Source: a virus. Taken from it: a stretch of DNA of 64,000 nucleotides. This document shows positions 42,913-51,922 of this stretch, piece after piece. The notes beneath the pieces were generated by a model. The model saw only the letters and a program-made list of their open reading frames with translations, did no database searches and was not told where the DNA came from. The stretch lies in IMG/VR virus record IMGVR_UViG_3300046542_000248, positions 182,902 through 246,901 of that record; one strand, written 5' to 3'. Numbering within the stretch: position 1 is the stretch's first letter; each line of letters starts with the position of its first letter. The translations under genes and the position numbers were made by a program.

Positions 42913-44127
42913 ATGAGCAGCATTTTCGGTTATGATCGTGGCGGAGCACTTAGTTCAACTCAATTGAAATCTCTTGCAACGTATGAAGGAGGTAAGTTCA
43001 GTAAGTTCTTTATTCGTTATCTTGCTGAATCTTATTCTTGGAAATACTTCTCCTGGCCCGAGGTAGAAAGACTTTTGGCAGAAGGTTATATGATCGGATC
43101 TGTATTCGAAGACGGTGCAGATAGTATTAACGAAGGTTATGAAGCTGGTAAAGCGGCTGCTGGTAGATCCAAAGCAACTGCAATCCGCGTTGGTCAACCT
43201 AAGAAAAGTGGAATCTTCTATGCAGTAGATTATGATGCACCTGCATCTGATTACGATGCAATTGAAGCATTCCTTAAAGGGGCACAAGAAGTTCTCGGTG
43301 ATGACTTCTTTGCTGGTGTTTACGGTAAGTATGATGTAATTGAAGAAATGGGTAAACGGAAAGCATGTAAATACTTCTGGCAAACTCTTGCTTGGAGTCG
43401 TGGTAAACTTTCCGAATTTGCTGATATGTATCAATACAAAATTGATACTCCTGCAAACGGAATTAACGTTGACTTCAATGAATGTTTCAATCCTGAGTTC
43501 CTTTGGGGTCAATACAAAGAACCAGTTCCAGTTCCACCTGTTGTAGTGGTACCTCCGAAGATTGTAACTCTTTCGATGTATGATGATGTACCAGTAGATC
43601 ACTGGGCAGCATCGGCTATTGAAAAAGCTTTTAAGAAAAACTTTATGAGTGGCGTTTCGGATAGAAAGTTTGGTCTTAACCAAGAAGTTACTCGTGAACA
43701 ACTTGCGGTAGCTCTTGATAAAGCTGGTCTTTTAGAATCTGATGCTTTTGCTAAAACATCTGCAAGCTTAGTATATAGTGATGTGCCTGAATCTCACTGG
43801 GCAGCATCTGCTATTATGAAAGCTTTTAACAAAAATGTTATGAGTGGTGTTGGTGGTGGTAAGTTTGGTCTGGGTGAAGAACTCACTCGTGAACAATTTA
43901 CTACAGTTCTAGCTAACCTTGGTCTTATTACAATGGGTGAATCCTATTGGAAAATTCCAGATATTTACACAGATGTGCCGTCCGATCACTGGGCAGTTAA
44001 ATCCATCAAAAACGCATACCTTAAAGGTGTGATTGTTGGTGTGGGTGAACACCAGTTCGGTATGGGTGAAGCTGTAATGCGCGAACAACTTGCAAAAGTA
44101 TTCGACAACATGGGTAAACTGGATTAA
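42913..44127 (+). CDS. endolysin: DUF1906-type glycoside-hydrolase-like domain plus three SLH domains
   Basis: 404 residues. Residues 1-205: FGYDRGGALS, KFFIRYLAESYSWKYFSWPEVERLLAEGY, IFYAVDYDAP, FAGVYGKYDVIEEM and VDFNECF match the DUF1906/Rv2525c-like TIM-barrel related to GH25 lysozymes; D and E residues for catalysis are in place. A Pro/Val linker follows, then SLH domains from D224, D290 and D354, each DVPxxHWA..I..A...., G..FG, TREQ. SLH domains bind secondary cell-wall polymers, so this enzyme targets S-layer-type cell walls. No signal peptide, so it needs a holin. Ribosome site GAAAGGAATG; C-ending codons suggest strong expression. Confidence 0.9.
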   Translation: MSSIFGYDRGGALSSTQLKSLATYEGGKFSKFFIRYLAESYSWKYFSWPEVERLLAEGYMIGSVFEDGADSINEGYEAGKAAAGRSKATAIRVGQPKKSGIFYAVDYDAPASDYDAIEAFLKGAQEVLGDDFFAGVYGKYDVIEEMGKRKACKYFWQTLAWSRGKLSEFADMYQYKIDTPANGINVDFNECFNPEFLWGQYKEPVPVPPVVVVPPKIVTLSMYDDVPVDHWAASAIEKAFKKNFMSGVSDRKFGLNQEVTREQLAVALDKAGLLESDAFAKTSASLVYSDVPESHWAASAIMKAFNKNVMSGVGGGKFGLGEELTREQFTTVLANLGLITMGESYWKIPDIYTDVPSDHWAVKSIKNAYLKGVIVGVGEHQFGMGEAVMREQLAKVFDNMGKLD

Positions 44128-44136
44128 TAATTAATA

Positions 44137-44170
44137 AAGGTTAGTGGGATTTATTTCCCACTAACCTTTT
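44137..44170. terminator. terminator between endolysin and cysteine peptidase genes
   Basis: 13-bp stem AAAGGTTAGTGGG / CCCACTAACCTTT with TTATACT tail; also readable from the minus strand. Confidence 0.9.
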
Positions 44171-44195
44171 ATACTGAAATAAATAATTGTAATAA

Positions 44196-44933
44196 TTATT
44201 TGCCGGTCCACATATCCATCATTAATTTTTTAAGGGTAGCTTCAGTCATTACGAAATAACCGTTTTGACCCCAATTTTTACCCCAACTGTTGAGAATTTT
44301 GTAATATGTCGTTGTGCCCTTTGTATAGTAATCTACGATTAATACCTCATGACCACCAAGTTGCTGTTCTCCACGCTTAGGTGTCGGAACAATACCAGTT
44401 GTTGCAACCTTTTGGGATTCAAAGGAATTATAAACGAGCATTCCAAGTGCTACAACATCACCGGCTGCTAAGGCGGCTTTAAGCATTGATGCATCTGCAA
44501 TACGATGATATTCACTAATTTTATATTTAGCAGCTTCAGTTTCAGCAAGAGCTGATGGTTTAGTTGTGAAATCAGTATCATGGTATGGCATCAAACTGTC
44601 GGTACATACACCAAGGGTGTTAAGTACTTTCATACCATCACGAGGATAAGCGCCAGAATCCTGTGATATGGTCCCTTCAATAAGACGCTCATGCCAATAA
44701 ATGTAGGAACGGGATACAACCACAAATGGTACACCAGCTTGTTTTAGACGATACATTTTGAGACTTGCCAATGCATTGCCAGTACATGAACCTTGCTGTC
44801 CCTGATCAAAAACCCAATCAATTAATATCGCATTGTTGGTTTGTTTCGGTAGCAGTGATGTATCACTAACCGTTGCACGATAAAATTTGTCTTTCAAATT
44901 CTGCTTATCTTTCAATACTGGATACTTTTTCAT
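44196..44933 (-). CDS. papain-like (C1 family) cysteine peptidase
   Basis: 245 residues. Catalytic set complete: Q44 and C50 in DQGQQGSCTGNALA, H195 in GGHEVLIVDY and N215 in NSWGKNWGQNGYF. No signal peptide and no long propeptide, only a short N-terminal region (about 30 residues). It is an active-looking C1 peptidase that could process phage proteins, attack host proteins late, or degrade S-layer/cell-wall-linked protein given the SLH endolysin next door. ATG follows TAGGAGTGGTGA. Single-gene minus-strand unit. Confidence 0.88.
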   Translation of the reverse strand: MKKYPVLKDKQNLKDKFYRATVSDTSLLPKQTNNAILIDWVFDQGQQGSCTGNALASLKMYRLKQAGVPFVVVSRSYIYWHERLIEGTISQDSGAYPRDGMKVLNTLGVCTDSLMPYHDTDFTTKPSALAETEAAKYKISEYHRIADASMLKAALAAGDVVALGMLVYNSFESQKVATTGIVPTPKRGEQQLGGHEVLIVDYYTKGTTTYYKILNSWGKNWGQNGYFVMTEATLKKLMMDMWTGK

Positions 44934-45007
44934 TTTATCACCACTCCTATGATTATAAATTATCGTACATCAGAATGTTCTAAATGAAAAAGGAGGAGAA
45001 AAGAATT

Positions 45008-45508
45008 ATGGATGAAATTCAATTGATAAATATTTTTGAAGAGAACGTAGTTATCCATCCCAACATGAATAGCCTCATCAAGAAAGAATTTAACAGTAGC
45101 AGGATTCAAGATCTTATCAGAAAAGATTCATTCTATGGTGAAGCTTTAGATAGTGATATGATCCTAGCAAGATCTGTATCTGATTTGAATATGATTCAAG
45201 ATAGAACTTCAGCGATTCAAATTCTTTCTCTTAAAGAAGATGGAGAATCACTTAAAGTTACTTTTAAATTCCTAGAGAATAACTTTGCTCAAGAGGTAAA
45301 ACAAACCTACATAGAAAATCCTCAATCCTATAAAATTCGCGCAAGAGCATTTACTGATTCTGGTCAAATGACATTCTTTCTAGTGACTTTTGATCTTATT
45401 CCTAATTTCCCATTTAGAACTGTGGGAACTGTTACACGAACTGAAAAAGGATTTTCTTTAAGAGCAATTGATTATGCAATGAAAGAAACCGAAAGGAATG
45501 ATAACTAA
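45008..45508 (+). CDS. unknown protein, 166 aa
   Basis: ATG at 45008 lies after AAGGAGGAGAAAAGAATT; an in-frame ATG at 44984 would lie upstream of that site. Beta-rich C-terminal half (MTFFLVTFDLIPNF, TVGTVTRTEKGFSL). Unknown. Stop overlaps the next start (TAATG). Confidence 0.72.
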   Translation: MDEIQLINIFEENVVIHPNMNSLIKKEFNSSRIQDLIRKDSFYGEALDSDMILARSVSDLNMIQDRTSAIQILSLKEDGESLKVTFKFLENNFAQEVKQTYIENPQSYKIRARAFTDSGQMTFFLVTFDLIPNFPFRTVGTVTRTEKGFSLRAIDYAMKETERNDN

Positions 45509-46305
45509 TGGCTGTAACTGGAAAACGGATGAAGAAGTGGAAATTTAAAAAACCTTATGTCATCGGAATCGAGGGATTAGATGGTACAGGTAAGGAAACT
45601 AGCACTAAAGGTTTAAAAACTCTTTTGGAATCTAAGGGATATAAGGTTAAGATGGTTTCTTTTCCTATGTATCATAAATGGCATGCATTCTTGGTTAGCT
45701 ATTTCTTAAAAGGGAAGTTTGGTAATTCTCCATATTCAGTTTCACCAAGAATTGCATCATTATTTTACGCCATTGATCGCTTCTTTGGTTATCATTTTGG
45801 AATCAAGCAGGGTATTAAAGCAGAAGCCGAAGCTACTGGTCATCCTTATAACTTCTTGATCTTTGATAGATATAGCACTTCAAATATGTTATACCAAGGT
45901 GCTAAAGGTAAAACGATTAAGAAAGGTTTGAGGATTGCTAAGTTTGTTGATTTTGTTGAGCACACCTTATTCAGATTACCACGTCCTAATAAAGTTTTTT
46001 CATTAATATCATCTGCTGAACAATCTAGGGATGGTATGAAGAATAGAGAAGCCCTTGATATATTGGAGAAAGATCTGGACTATCAGCGCAAAGTACGGAA
46101 ATTCATGAATACTTTAATCATGGAGTATAAATGGTTTCCAGTTGCTACTAGGAAAGATGAAGCTCCATATGAATGGTATCCTGTAGAAGATATTGCAGAA
46201 GTTATGTATTCTTTTATTGATTTCCCTGCATTGGCTGCAATGAAACTTTCCAGTGGTACTGAAATTGGTATCGTTGATTCTATTACAATTACGAAACACA
46301 GATAA
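45508..46305 (+). CDS. tmk: thymidylate kinase
   Basis: 265 residues. P-loop GLDGTGKE (23-30), then VKMVSFPMYHKWHAF (the FP..P-like dTMP kinase motif), FYAIDRFFGY (DR motif), LIFDRYSTSNMLYQGAK (dTMP-binding, DRY) and a lid region with Arg. Longer than bacterial Tmk (about 210) by an N-terminal basic extension and inserts. Supplies dTTP for phage DNA synthesis. Translation coupled to the preceding gene. Confidence 0.88.
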   Translation: MAVTGKRMKKWKFKKPYVIGIEGLDGTGKETSTKGLKTLLESKGYKVKMVSFPMYHKWHAFLVSYFLKGKFGNSPYSVSPRIASLFYAIDRFFGYHFGIKQGIKAEAEATGHPYNFLIFDRYSTSNMLYQGAKGKTIKKGLRIAKFVDFVEHTLFRLPRPNKVFSLISSAEQSRDGMKNREALDILEKDLDYQRKVRKFMNTLIMEYKWFPVATRKDEAPYEWYPVEDIAEVMYSFIDFPALAAMKLSSGTEIGIVDSITITKHR

Positions 46306-46306
46306 A

Positions 46307-46345
46307 ACGGATAGGGAGAAATCCCTATCCGTCTTTCTTATTTTT
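46307..46345. terminator. terminator between convergent genes
   Basis: 10-bp stem ACGGATAGGG / CCCTATCCGT, then CTTTCTTATTTTTTTTT on the plus side and TTTTATC on the minus side. Confidence 0.92.
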
Positions 46346-46347
46346 TT

Positions 46348-48642
46348 TTAGATTTTGTTTCTGTAGTAATCTTGTGTAAGCTTATTGATTTTGGATTGAT
46401 CATAGTCACCGAATTTCATCGTGTTGAAAGTTTCATGGATTGTATACAGTGTAACTGTTTCAGCCATGATAGTTTCTTTTTGACTATTGATATCAAATCC
46501 AGTTCCAAGATGAGTTGCTTCTTGGATATATTTCTTGGAGCGGCTCATAACGATAGCTTCAAATAGACTCGCTGGTCCAGTGACAGCACCTTTATGGCTT
46601 TGTACCGCTTCTTGAATAGCTTCTCCACCTTCGGGGATCTTCTTGGAAAGTTTGGACAGAAGTTTTTGCTCATCCGCCTCAAGTTTCTCCATACGAGTTT
46701 CCTCAGCTTCGATAACTCCAATGATTTTGGATTTAACCACTTCAACTACTTTATCTTTACCAGTAGCAGATGCGATCGAGTCGATAAGTTTCTTCTCGTC
46801 ATCATCCAAGAAGTCATTAAGTTTAGGATACTTACCTTGTTTCAACTCTGCACTAGCAGCTTCCGAGATACCATTCGGATTAGCCATGTAAAGTTTTTTG
46901 TAAACAGCAGCTTCAAGGCAAGCCAATTGACCATGAATTTCTGGTGATGCAGTATCTTCAACTGATTCACGCATAGTTCTGATCATAACAGGAAGATCTT
47001 GTTTAACATCGAGGCTAGAATCATCAGATTCATTTACGATATTAACAATGTGCGCAATATCAGAAGCACTTGCTTCATACAGTTCGAAGAATTGAGCAGC
47101 TTCGAATACTGTGTTTGCAAGCATATCCATACCGACTTTGTGATCAAGTGAAAGAAGAGGAGAAATGCTTTCGCGAATCATCTTCTTACCACCACGGTTA
47201 AGATCAACTTGATTTAAGAAGGATTCAAGACGAACTCCTTGCTTAATCATGTTTGTAACTTCATAACCATGACGACGACCAGTTTCAACCACGGAAGAAA
47301 GGTTACTACGGTAAGCTCTACCTTCCTTAACGTATTGATCTTTTACCTTGTCAGGTAAGTTAGGAAGTTTAAGTGCTTTAATAATCAAGAGGGTAATGTT
47401 GGAACCAGAGTTACCATGTTTGATGAATTCATTGTGATAATTGGAATCTCCTGTAATGCGGTTAGCAAGTTTAAGATTTTCCAATCCTTGGTAAGCATCA
47501 AGGTCAATCATCGAAGTGCTGATCTTTTGCTTCAGACCAGTGATAATATCTTCGTGATTTACTGAAGTATTGGAAGTTGCATCAGCTTCTGTCAAAAACT
47601 CAACGAAAGACATTTCGTGAAGCTGTTTAGTTTGTTGCTTCTCAATCAACGATTGACGATATTGATTGATTACAACGATTGCTTTGTAAATAGAAACGAT
47701 CCGCTCGCCGACTTTCAAGTATTCTTTGGAATCGACAGGATAGTTCTTTTGAAGCTTTTTAAGAGTGATTGCTACGTCAATTGCTACATAGTAATAGCTA
47801 TCAACTTCAGCAAGAGTTTTGCGTAGAAGCTTATCTCTCAAAGTATCAGTGGATTCTTTACCAAATACGCCATTTACTACAGATAGAAGTTTATCTATAA
47901 CTGTATAGATACTTTTATCTACAGCAACTCCGCAACGAAGAACGATAATTGCTGCTTGAATGATTTTATGAGCAGAAGCTACCTTTTGCTCAAGAGTAAA
48001 GCGTTGGAACTCAGATGTGAGTTGGTCTACAACCGCACGAGCTTTATTCACTTTCTCCTCTTCAGTAATAGGAGTGACTGCAGAATGTACATGGTGGTGA
48101 TCATGAACAGATTCACCAATTACTTGTAGAGCATCAATGATTACGCTATCCAAAGATGTGCTGTTGAATTCATTCTCAAGAAGTGCAGTATATACACCTT
48201 CGTTCATTGATACGAGATTTTCAGCCCGTTCAATAACGTTCTCGATGATGATATTAGAATTCTTAGTGAATTCTTTAAACTTACCAAGAGTAGTAATATC
48301 ATTCTCTTTCAGAACTTGATAGAAGTAAGTTTCGAAAAGAGTTTTGATATTCTCTTGATACTCTGCTTTAGCAGATTCATCAAGTAGCAATGCGGATTCA
48401 AAGATTCCATACATTGCATCTTTCACTACGCTAATTACTGCACCTTCACGTAGGAATTTACGTTCAATACTTCTTGAAGCTTCTGTGTTATAAGTACGAT
48501 CGTACTCAGACGCAAGAGCATCAATTGAACTTTCAAGAAAACGGCGGTGAGCCTTCGTTGCTGCAAGCTCAGCTTCCATCATTACTTTACGATTATGATT
48601 CATAATACTTTTTTGAAGTTCAAAACTCGATAGATCGAACAT
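46348..48642 (-). CDS. large helical virion-type protein with many E-(S/A/G) sites
   Basis: 764 residues, nearly all helical. It has many matches to the processing-like pattern (L/I/F)-x-E followed by S, A or G, for example RRFLESS, KFLREG, GIFESA, EFLTEAD, MIRES, TVFEAAQ, LFEAI and YIQEA; several lie at probable domain borders. A His cluster (DHHHVH) lies near residue 180. Composition and length fit a head-core or internal virion protein. AAGGAGGAAATAAAAT precedes the ATG. Function otherwise unknown; it does not carry the 13-residue tag. Confidence 0.65.
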   Translation of the reverse strand: MFDLSSFELQKSIMNHNRKVMMEAELAATKAHRRFLESSIDALASEYDRTYNTEASRSIERKFLREGAVISVVKDAMYGIFESALLLDESAKAEYQENIKTLFETYFYQVLKENDITTLGKFKEFTKNSNIIIENVIERAENLVSMNEGVYTALLENEFNSTSLDSVIIDALQVIGESVHDHHHVHSAVTPITEEEKVNKARAVVDQLTSEFQRFTLEQKVASAHKIIQAAIIVLRCGVAVDKSIYTVIDKLLSVVNGVFGKESTDTLRDKLLRKTLAEVDSYYYVAIDVAITLKKLQKNYPVDSKEYLKVGERIVSIYKAIVVINQYRQSLIEKQQTKQLHEMSFVEFLTEADATSNTSVNHEDIITGLKQKISTSMIDLDAYQGLENLKLANRITGDSNYHNEFIKHGNSGSNITLLIIKALKLPNLPDKVKDQYVKEGRAYRSNLSSVVETGRRHGYEVTNMIKQGVRLESFLNQVDLNRGGKKMIRESISPLLSLDHKVGMDMLANTVFEAAQFFELYEASASDIAHIVNIVNESDDSSLDVKQDLPVMIRTMRESVEDTASPEIHGQLACLEAAVYKKLYMANPNGISEAASAELKQGKYPKLNDFLDDDEKKLIDSIASATGKDKVVEVVKSKIIGVIEAEETRMEKLEADEQKLLSKLSKKIPEGGEAIQEAVQSHKGAVTGPASLFEAIVMSRSKKYIQEATHLGTGFDINSQKETIMAETVTLYTIHETFNTMKFGDYDQSKINKLTQDYYRNKI

Positions 48643-48708
48643 ATTTTATTTCCTCCTTAAGAATAATTAATTTTTTCCTTATAAGACTGTTTAAAGTAGT
48701 AAAGAAAA

Positions 48709-48736
48709 CCGTATAGGAAATAAAGATCCTATACGG
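48709..48736 (-). terminator. intrinsic terminator after baseplate protein
   Basis: 9-bp stem CCGTATAGG / CCTATACGG, minus-strand tail TTTTCTTTACT. Confidence 0.88.
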
Positions 48737-48743
48737 CTTTTCG

Positions 48744-51700
48744 TTATACCGGAATGACCTCAATATCAATCTTACTAATATCAAGTTTAACGAATTCAGG
48801 TACATATTGCAGTAATTGATCTTTGTTCATAATATCAAGAGAAGGAGTTGTATTGATTAGGGATTGATACAGAAGTCCGAAATCATTAATCTGTCTAAGT
48901 TCAAATGCAAGAATACGAGATTGTTTGTATTTGAACTCATTCTCTACTTGAGTAATGATATTCGAGAAGTAAATACTTTCATTGATACTCATACTGGAAA
49001 CGTTAATAGTTTCGATCAGAGGTTGAATAAAAGCTTTTAAGTCTGCAACCAATGTGGTATCAGTTCTAGTAGAAAGCATACGAACTCTAAACTTCATCTT
49101 AATATCAAGACGGTCAAGAGATGTTACAGTATTTTCCATTCTAAAGTAATTAGATTTTCCATAAGTTGCATAGAACTTGAAGTCAATCGAAGAGTTATTC
49201 TTGATCTGATTCAAGATAATCTTTAAAGTTTCGTTACTATTCTTAATAACGTTAGATACTCGATCAATATCGGCTCGAAGCTCAGTATACTTGATCAAAG
49301 GAATCTGTTTAACGCTAAAGTCCATATCACTGCCACCAGAAGGCACATAGTTAATGATAGACTGTACCAATCGAGTCATATTAACCATTAATGTGACCTT
49401 ATCAAATTCATTAGTATAAATATTAAGAAGACCATAGTTTGCCATATTAGGAACGACGTTATTGTAAGTACCTTTATCTGTATAATTACCATCATTATAG
49501 TAGATACCGATACCAATCTTCACATCGTTCAAGGGACTAATATGATCATATATCAGATCCGAACCTTCAGTATAGATGCTGTCTTTGATACGTAATTCAT
49601 CATTAAGAGTGATATAATCATCAGTCTTTAATTCAGCAGATACTACAAAGTAGTTATCGTTCTTATTATAAGAAACGATCTTCATATTGAAATATCCTAC
49701 AATATTATTAGCATCAGTGGCAGAGTATACATAGCCGAACAATTTGAACATTGAAACGTCTATGATATTGCCGCTACTATCAATAATTCCATTAGGTAAA
49801 GCACTTGTAGGGACGATATTAAGATTAATCTTATAAGAAAATTCATTATCAATTGCATTCCGTGAAATCGTGAATTTGTTAATAATGAATTGTAATGGAG
49901 CATTAGTATTCGAGTAAGCAATCGAAACTGTATGCTCTTTATTAATACTATTAAGATAGTATGAGATTGAAGGTGGGTCTTCATTGATTATCATAAGATA
50001 CGGACAGCCGAAGAGGAACTTATTTGCATTTTCCTCTAATGAAGAAATTAATGTCGCATTACGTTTAAGAGGTACGAAATCATTCACTGTATTGCCCTGA
50101 ATGTTTTCAGTTGCAATAACTTCAAATTTTCTTGGGTTGATAATTGAAACCCATGTACCATCAGACCCATTAGCATTAGTTCCTGCTGAATCTTCATATT
50201 GAACTTCTACAGAACCTAGTGCATAGCTTCTGATATCGCTGTATGGAGTTGCCATAGTTATACCAGAAAGTAATGTAGGAGTTGCCATAGTTATAATAAC
50301 TTCAGTAAATTTAGTAGGATCATTCAACGCACTAGTATTACCTGCTGTCCAGAAAGTTGCTGGATCACCATCGAACATGTTGTCGATAGACCCTGTAGCA
50401 AGATCAATAGTACCAGTATGATTTGCACCTTGAGTAAATGTAAATGCAGTTCGAGGTAATACATTCGAATACATATCAATTACGTTAAGTACTCTAAAGT
50501 TAGATTCATTGTTGATCGTATTACCGGACAATCTCAGTCTGATACGTTTTACTTTATAATAAACGGTATCATTCTTTGCAATCTTGAAATTTTGTCCGTC
50601 TATCAGTGAATAAGCAGTTGATGGGTATATTATGCGTCGCGATGTTTGAGGATAATAAGCATTAACATCAGCAGCTTTGATTACACCATCAAGAGAATTT
50701 GTTGAAATAACGTTTCCATTCACATTACGCATAATCATGAATGCCGTATATTTCTTCTCATAGATATCAATCCGTTTCTTGATAAAAATGGTGTTATTAA
50801 CAACGTCGGTATTTTTAAAGAATCGGTTTAAATCATTCTCAGTATCAATAGATCTGAGAGTAGATTTGTAGTTAATAACTCTTGCTCTAATTTCTTCAGT
50901 AGTTAATGTATCAGTACCACCGAGAGAGTTACTAATAATAATCATATTAAAGTAACTTCCAGTATAGTCGATAGTATTAAGATATGATTCTGGAGAAATT
51001 TCAATTGTACCACCATTGTACGTGAAGTTGGCAGCCTTACCTTTAGTGGTAAACATATCTACTCTAATTTCACCATTGAAGTTGAAATTAAATGCAGCAG
51101 GAATAGATAGTCTAATCTTCCCAGGTTCTGTATCATTATAATACAGATATTTATTATTTTCCGATGTTAATTTAGAAGTATAGTAGAACTTGTCTACTTT
51201 GATAAATTCAGCATTATCATTATTTCTATAGAATACATTGAAATATGCAAGCTGATCATCGTATTTGAACTCAATACCCTGTAATGGAATTCGTTCAGTT
51301 TCAGTGATATTGTAAGTATCGTATTTCTTACGAACCTGTAAAAGATTTGTATTAAATAGAAGATACTTTTCAGAATCAATGGAAAGATTCTGTGTGATCA
51401 GGAATGGGTTAGTAATGTTAGAGATAGAGTTTTCTCCATCAAGTGTATATTGAGCACTGTATGAGAAATTACCATTAACTTTTCTACCCAAAATGTTTAC
51501 TGTAAATGGAAGCATAAAAGTAAATCCTGAAATTGTGATTATCGAATCTTTATGGAGAGTGAATCGAATATTAGACGAATCAACGGCCCATTTAGTTTCA
51601 AGATAACTAACAGGAACACCAATACTCACATTGATCGAAGCAGGTACAGCACCAGGCAATGTAAGCTCTGGATAACTTGCAGCTTCTTGAATGAGCGTTG

Positions 51701-51902
51701 GTTTTGTAGCTGTGATAGTTAATTTTTCTTTTGCTTTGATAGCATTATTTACGATTGAGTTTTCGTATATAGTTCCCATAGTTTCAGCAACCATACCGAA
51801 TACACCAATCCTATTTTTAGATAATTCTGCGAAATCATCATCAAAATACTTTGGTGCAATGTCATTGATAATTTTATTGATTATATCCACATTTAAAAGC
51901 AT
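48744..51902 (-). CDS. baseplate wedge protein (T4 gp6/J-like) with discoidin-like insert
   Basis: 1052 residues. GGTDTLTTEEIRARVINYKSTLRSIDTENDLNRFF near 335-370 is the segment typical of gp6/gpJ baseplate proteins (aligned arginine helix followed by a VT..DY-type motif). Residues about 470-620 look like an F5/8-type-C (discoidin) carbohydrate-binding domain: SIDNMFDGDPATFWTAGN, then TEVIITMATPTLLSGI and SYALGSVEVQYED. The rest is beta-rich. Such an insert could let the baseplate touch cell-surface glycans. AGAAAGGTGGT ribosome site. Shares a unit with the 51923-53014 gene. Confidence 0.72.
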   Translation of the reverse strand: MLLNVDIINKIINDIAPKYFDDDFAELSKNRIGVFGMVAETMGTIYENSIVNNAIKAKEKLTITATKPTLIQEAASYPELTLPGAVPASINVSIGVPVSYLETKWAVDSSNIRFTLHKDSIITISGFTFMLPFTVNILGRKVNGNFSYSAQYTLDGENSISNITNPFLITQNLSIDSEKYLLFNTNLLQVRKKYDTYNITETERIPLQGIEFKYDDQLAYFNVFYRNNDNAEFIKVDKFYYTSKLTSENNKYLYYNDTEPGKIRLSIPAAFNFNFNGEIRVDMFTTKGKAANFTYNGGTIEISPESYLNTIDYTGSYFNMIIISNSLGGTDTLTTEEIRARVINYKSTLRSIDTENDLNRFFKNTDVVNNTIFIKKRIDIYEKKYTAFMIMRNVNGNVISTNSLDGVIKAADVNAYYPQTSRRIIYPSTAYSLIDGQNFKIAKNDTVYYKVKRIRLRLSGNTINNESNFRVLNVIDMYSNVLPRTAFTFTQGANHTGTIDLATGSIDNMFDGDPATFWTAGNTSALNDPTKFTEVIITMATPTLLSGITMATPYSDIRSYALGSVEVQYEDSAGTNANGSDGTWVSIINPRKFEVIATENIQGNTVNDFVPLKRNATLISSLEENANKFLFGCPYLMIINEDPPSISYYLNSINKEHTVSIAYSNTNAPLQFIINKFTISRNAIDNEFSYKINLNIVPTSALPNGIIDSSGNIIDVSMFKLFGYVYSATDANNIVGYFNMKIVSYNKNDNYFVVSAELKTDDYITLNDELRIKDSIYTEGSDLIYDHISPLNDVKIGIGIYYNDGNYTDKGTYNNVVPNMANYGLLNIYTNEFDKVTLMVNMTRLVQSIINYVPSGGSDMDFSVKQIPLIKYTELRADIDRVSNVIKNSNETLKIILNQIKNNSSIDFKFYATYGKSNYFRMENTVTSLDRLDIKMKFRVRMLSTRTDTTLVADLKAFIQPLIETINVSSMSINESIYFSNIITQVENEFKYKQSRILAFELRQINDFGLLYQSLINTTPSLDIMNKDQLLQYVPEFVKLDISKIDIEVIPV

Positions 51903-51922
51903 TTAGTTTACCACCTTTCTTA

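Noticed and set aside
42955-43701. 248-codon open frame on the minus strand inside the endolysin gene
   Set aside because: It lies wholly antisense to a well-supported gene, has no ribosome site and an unlikely Cys/Phe/Ser-rich composition, a shadow of the plus-strand codons.
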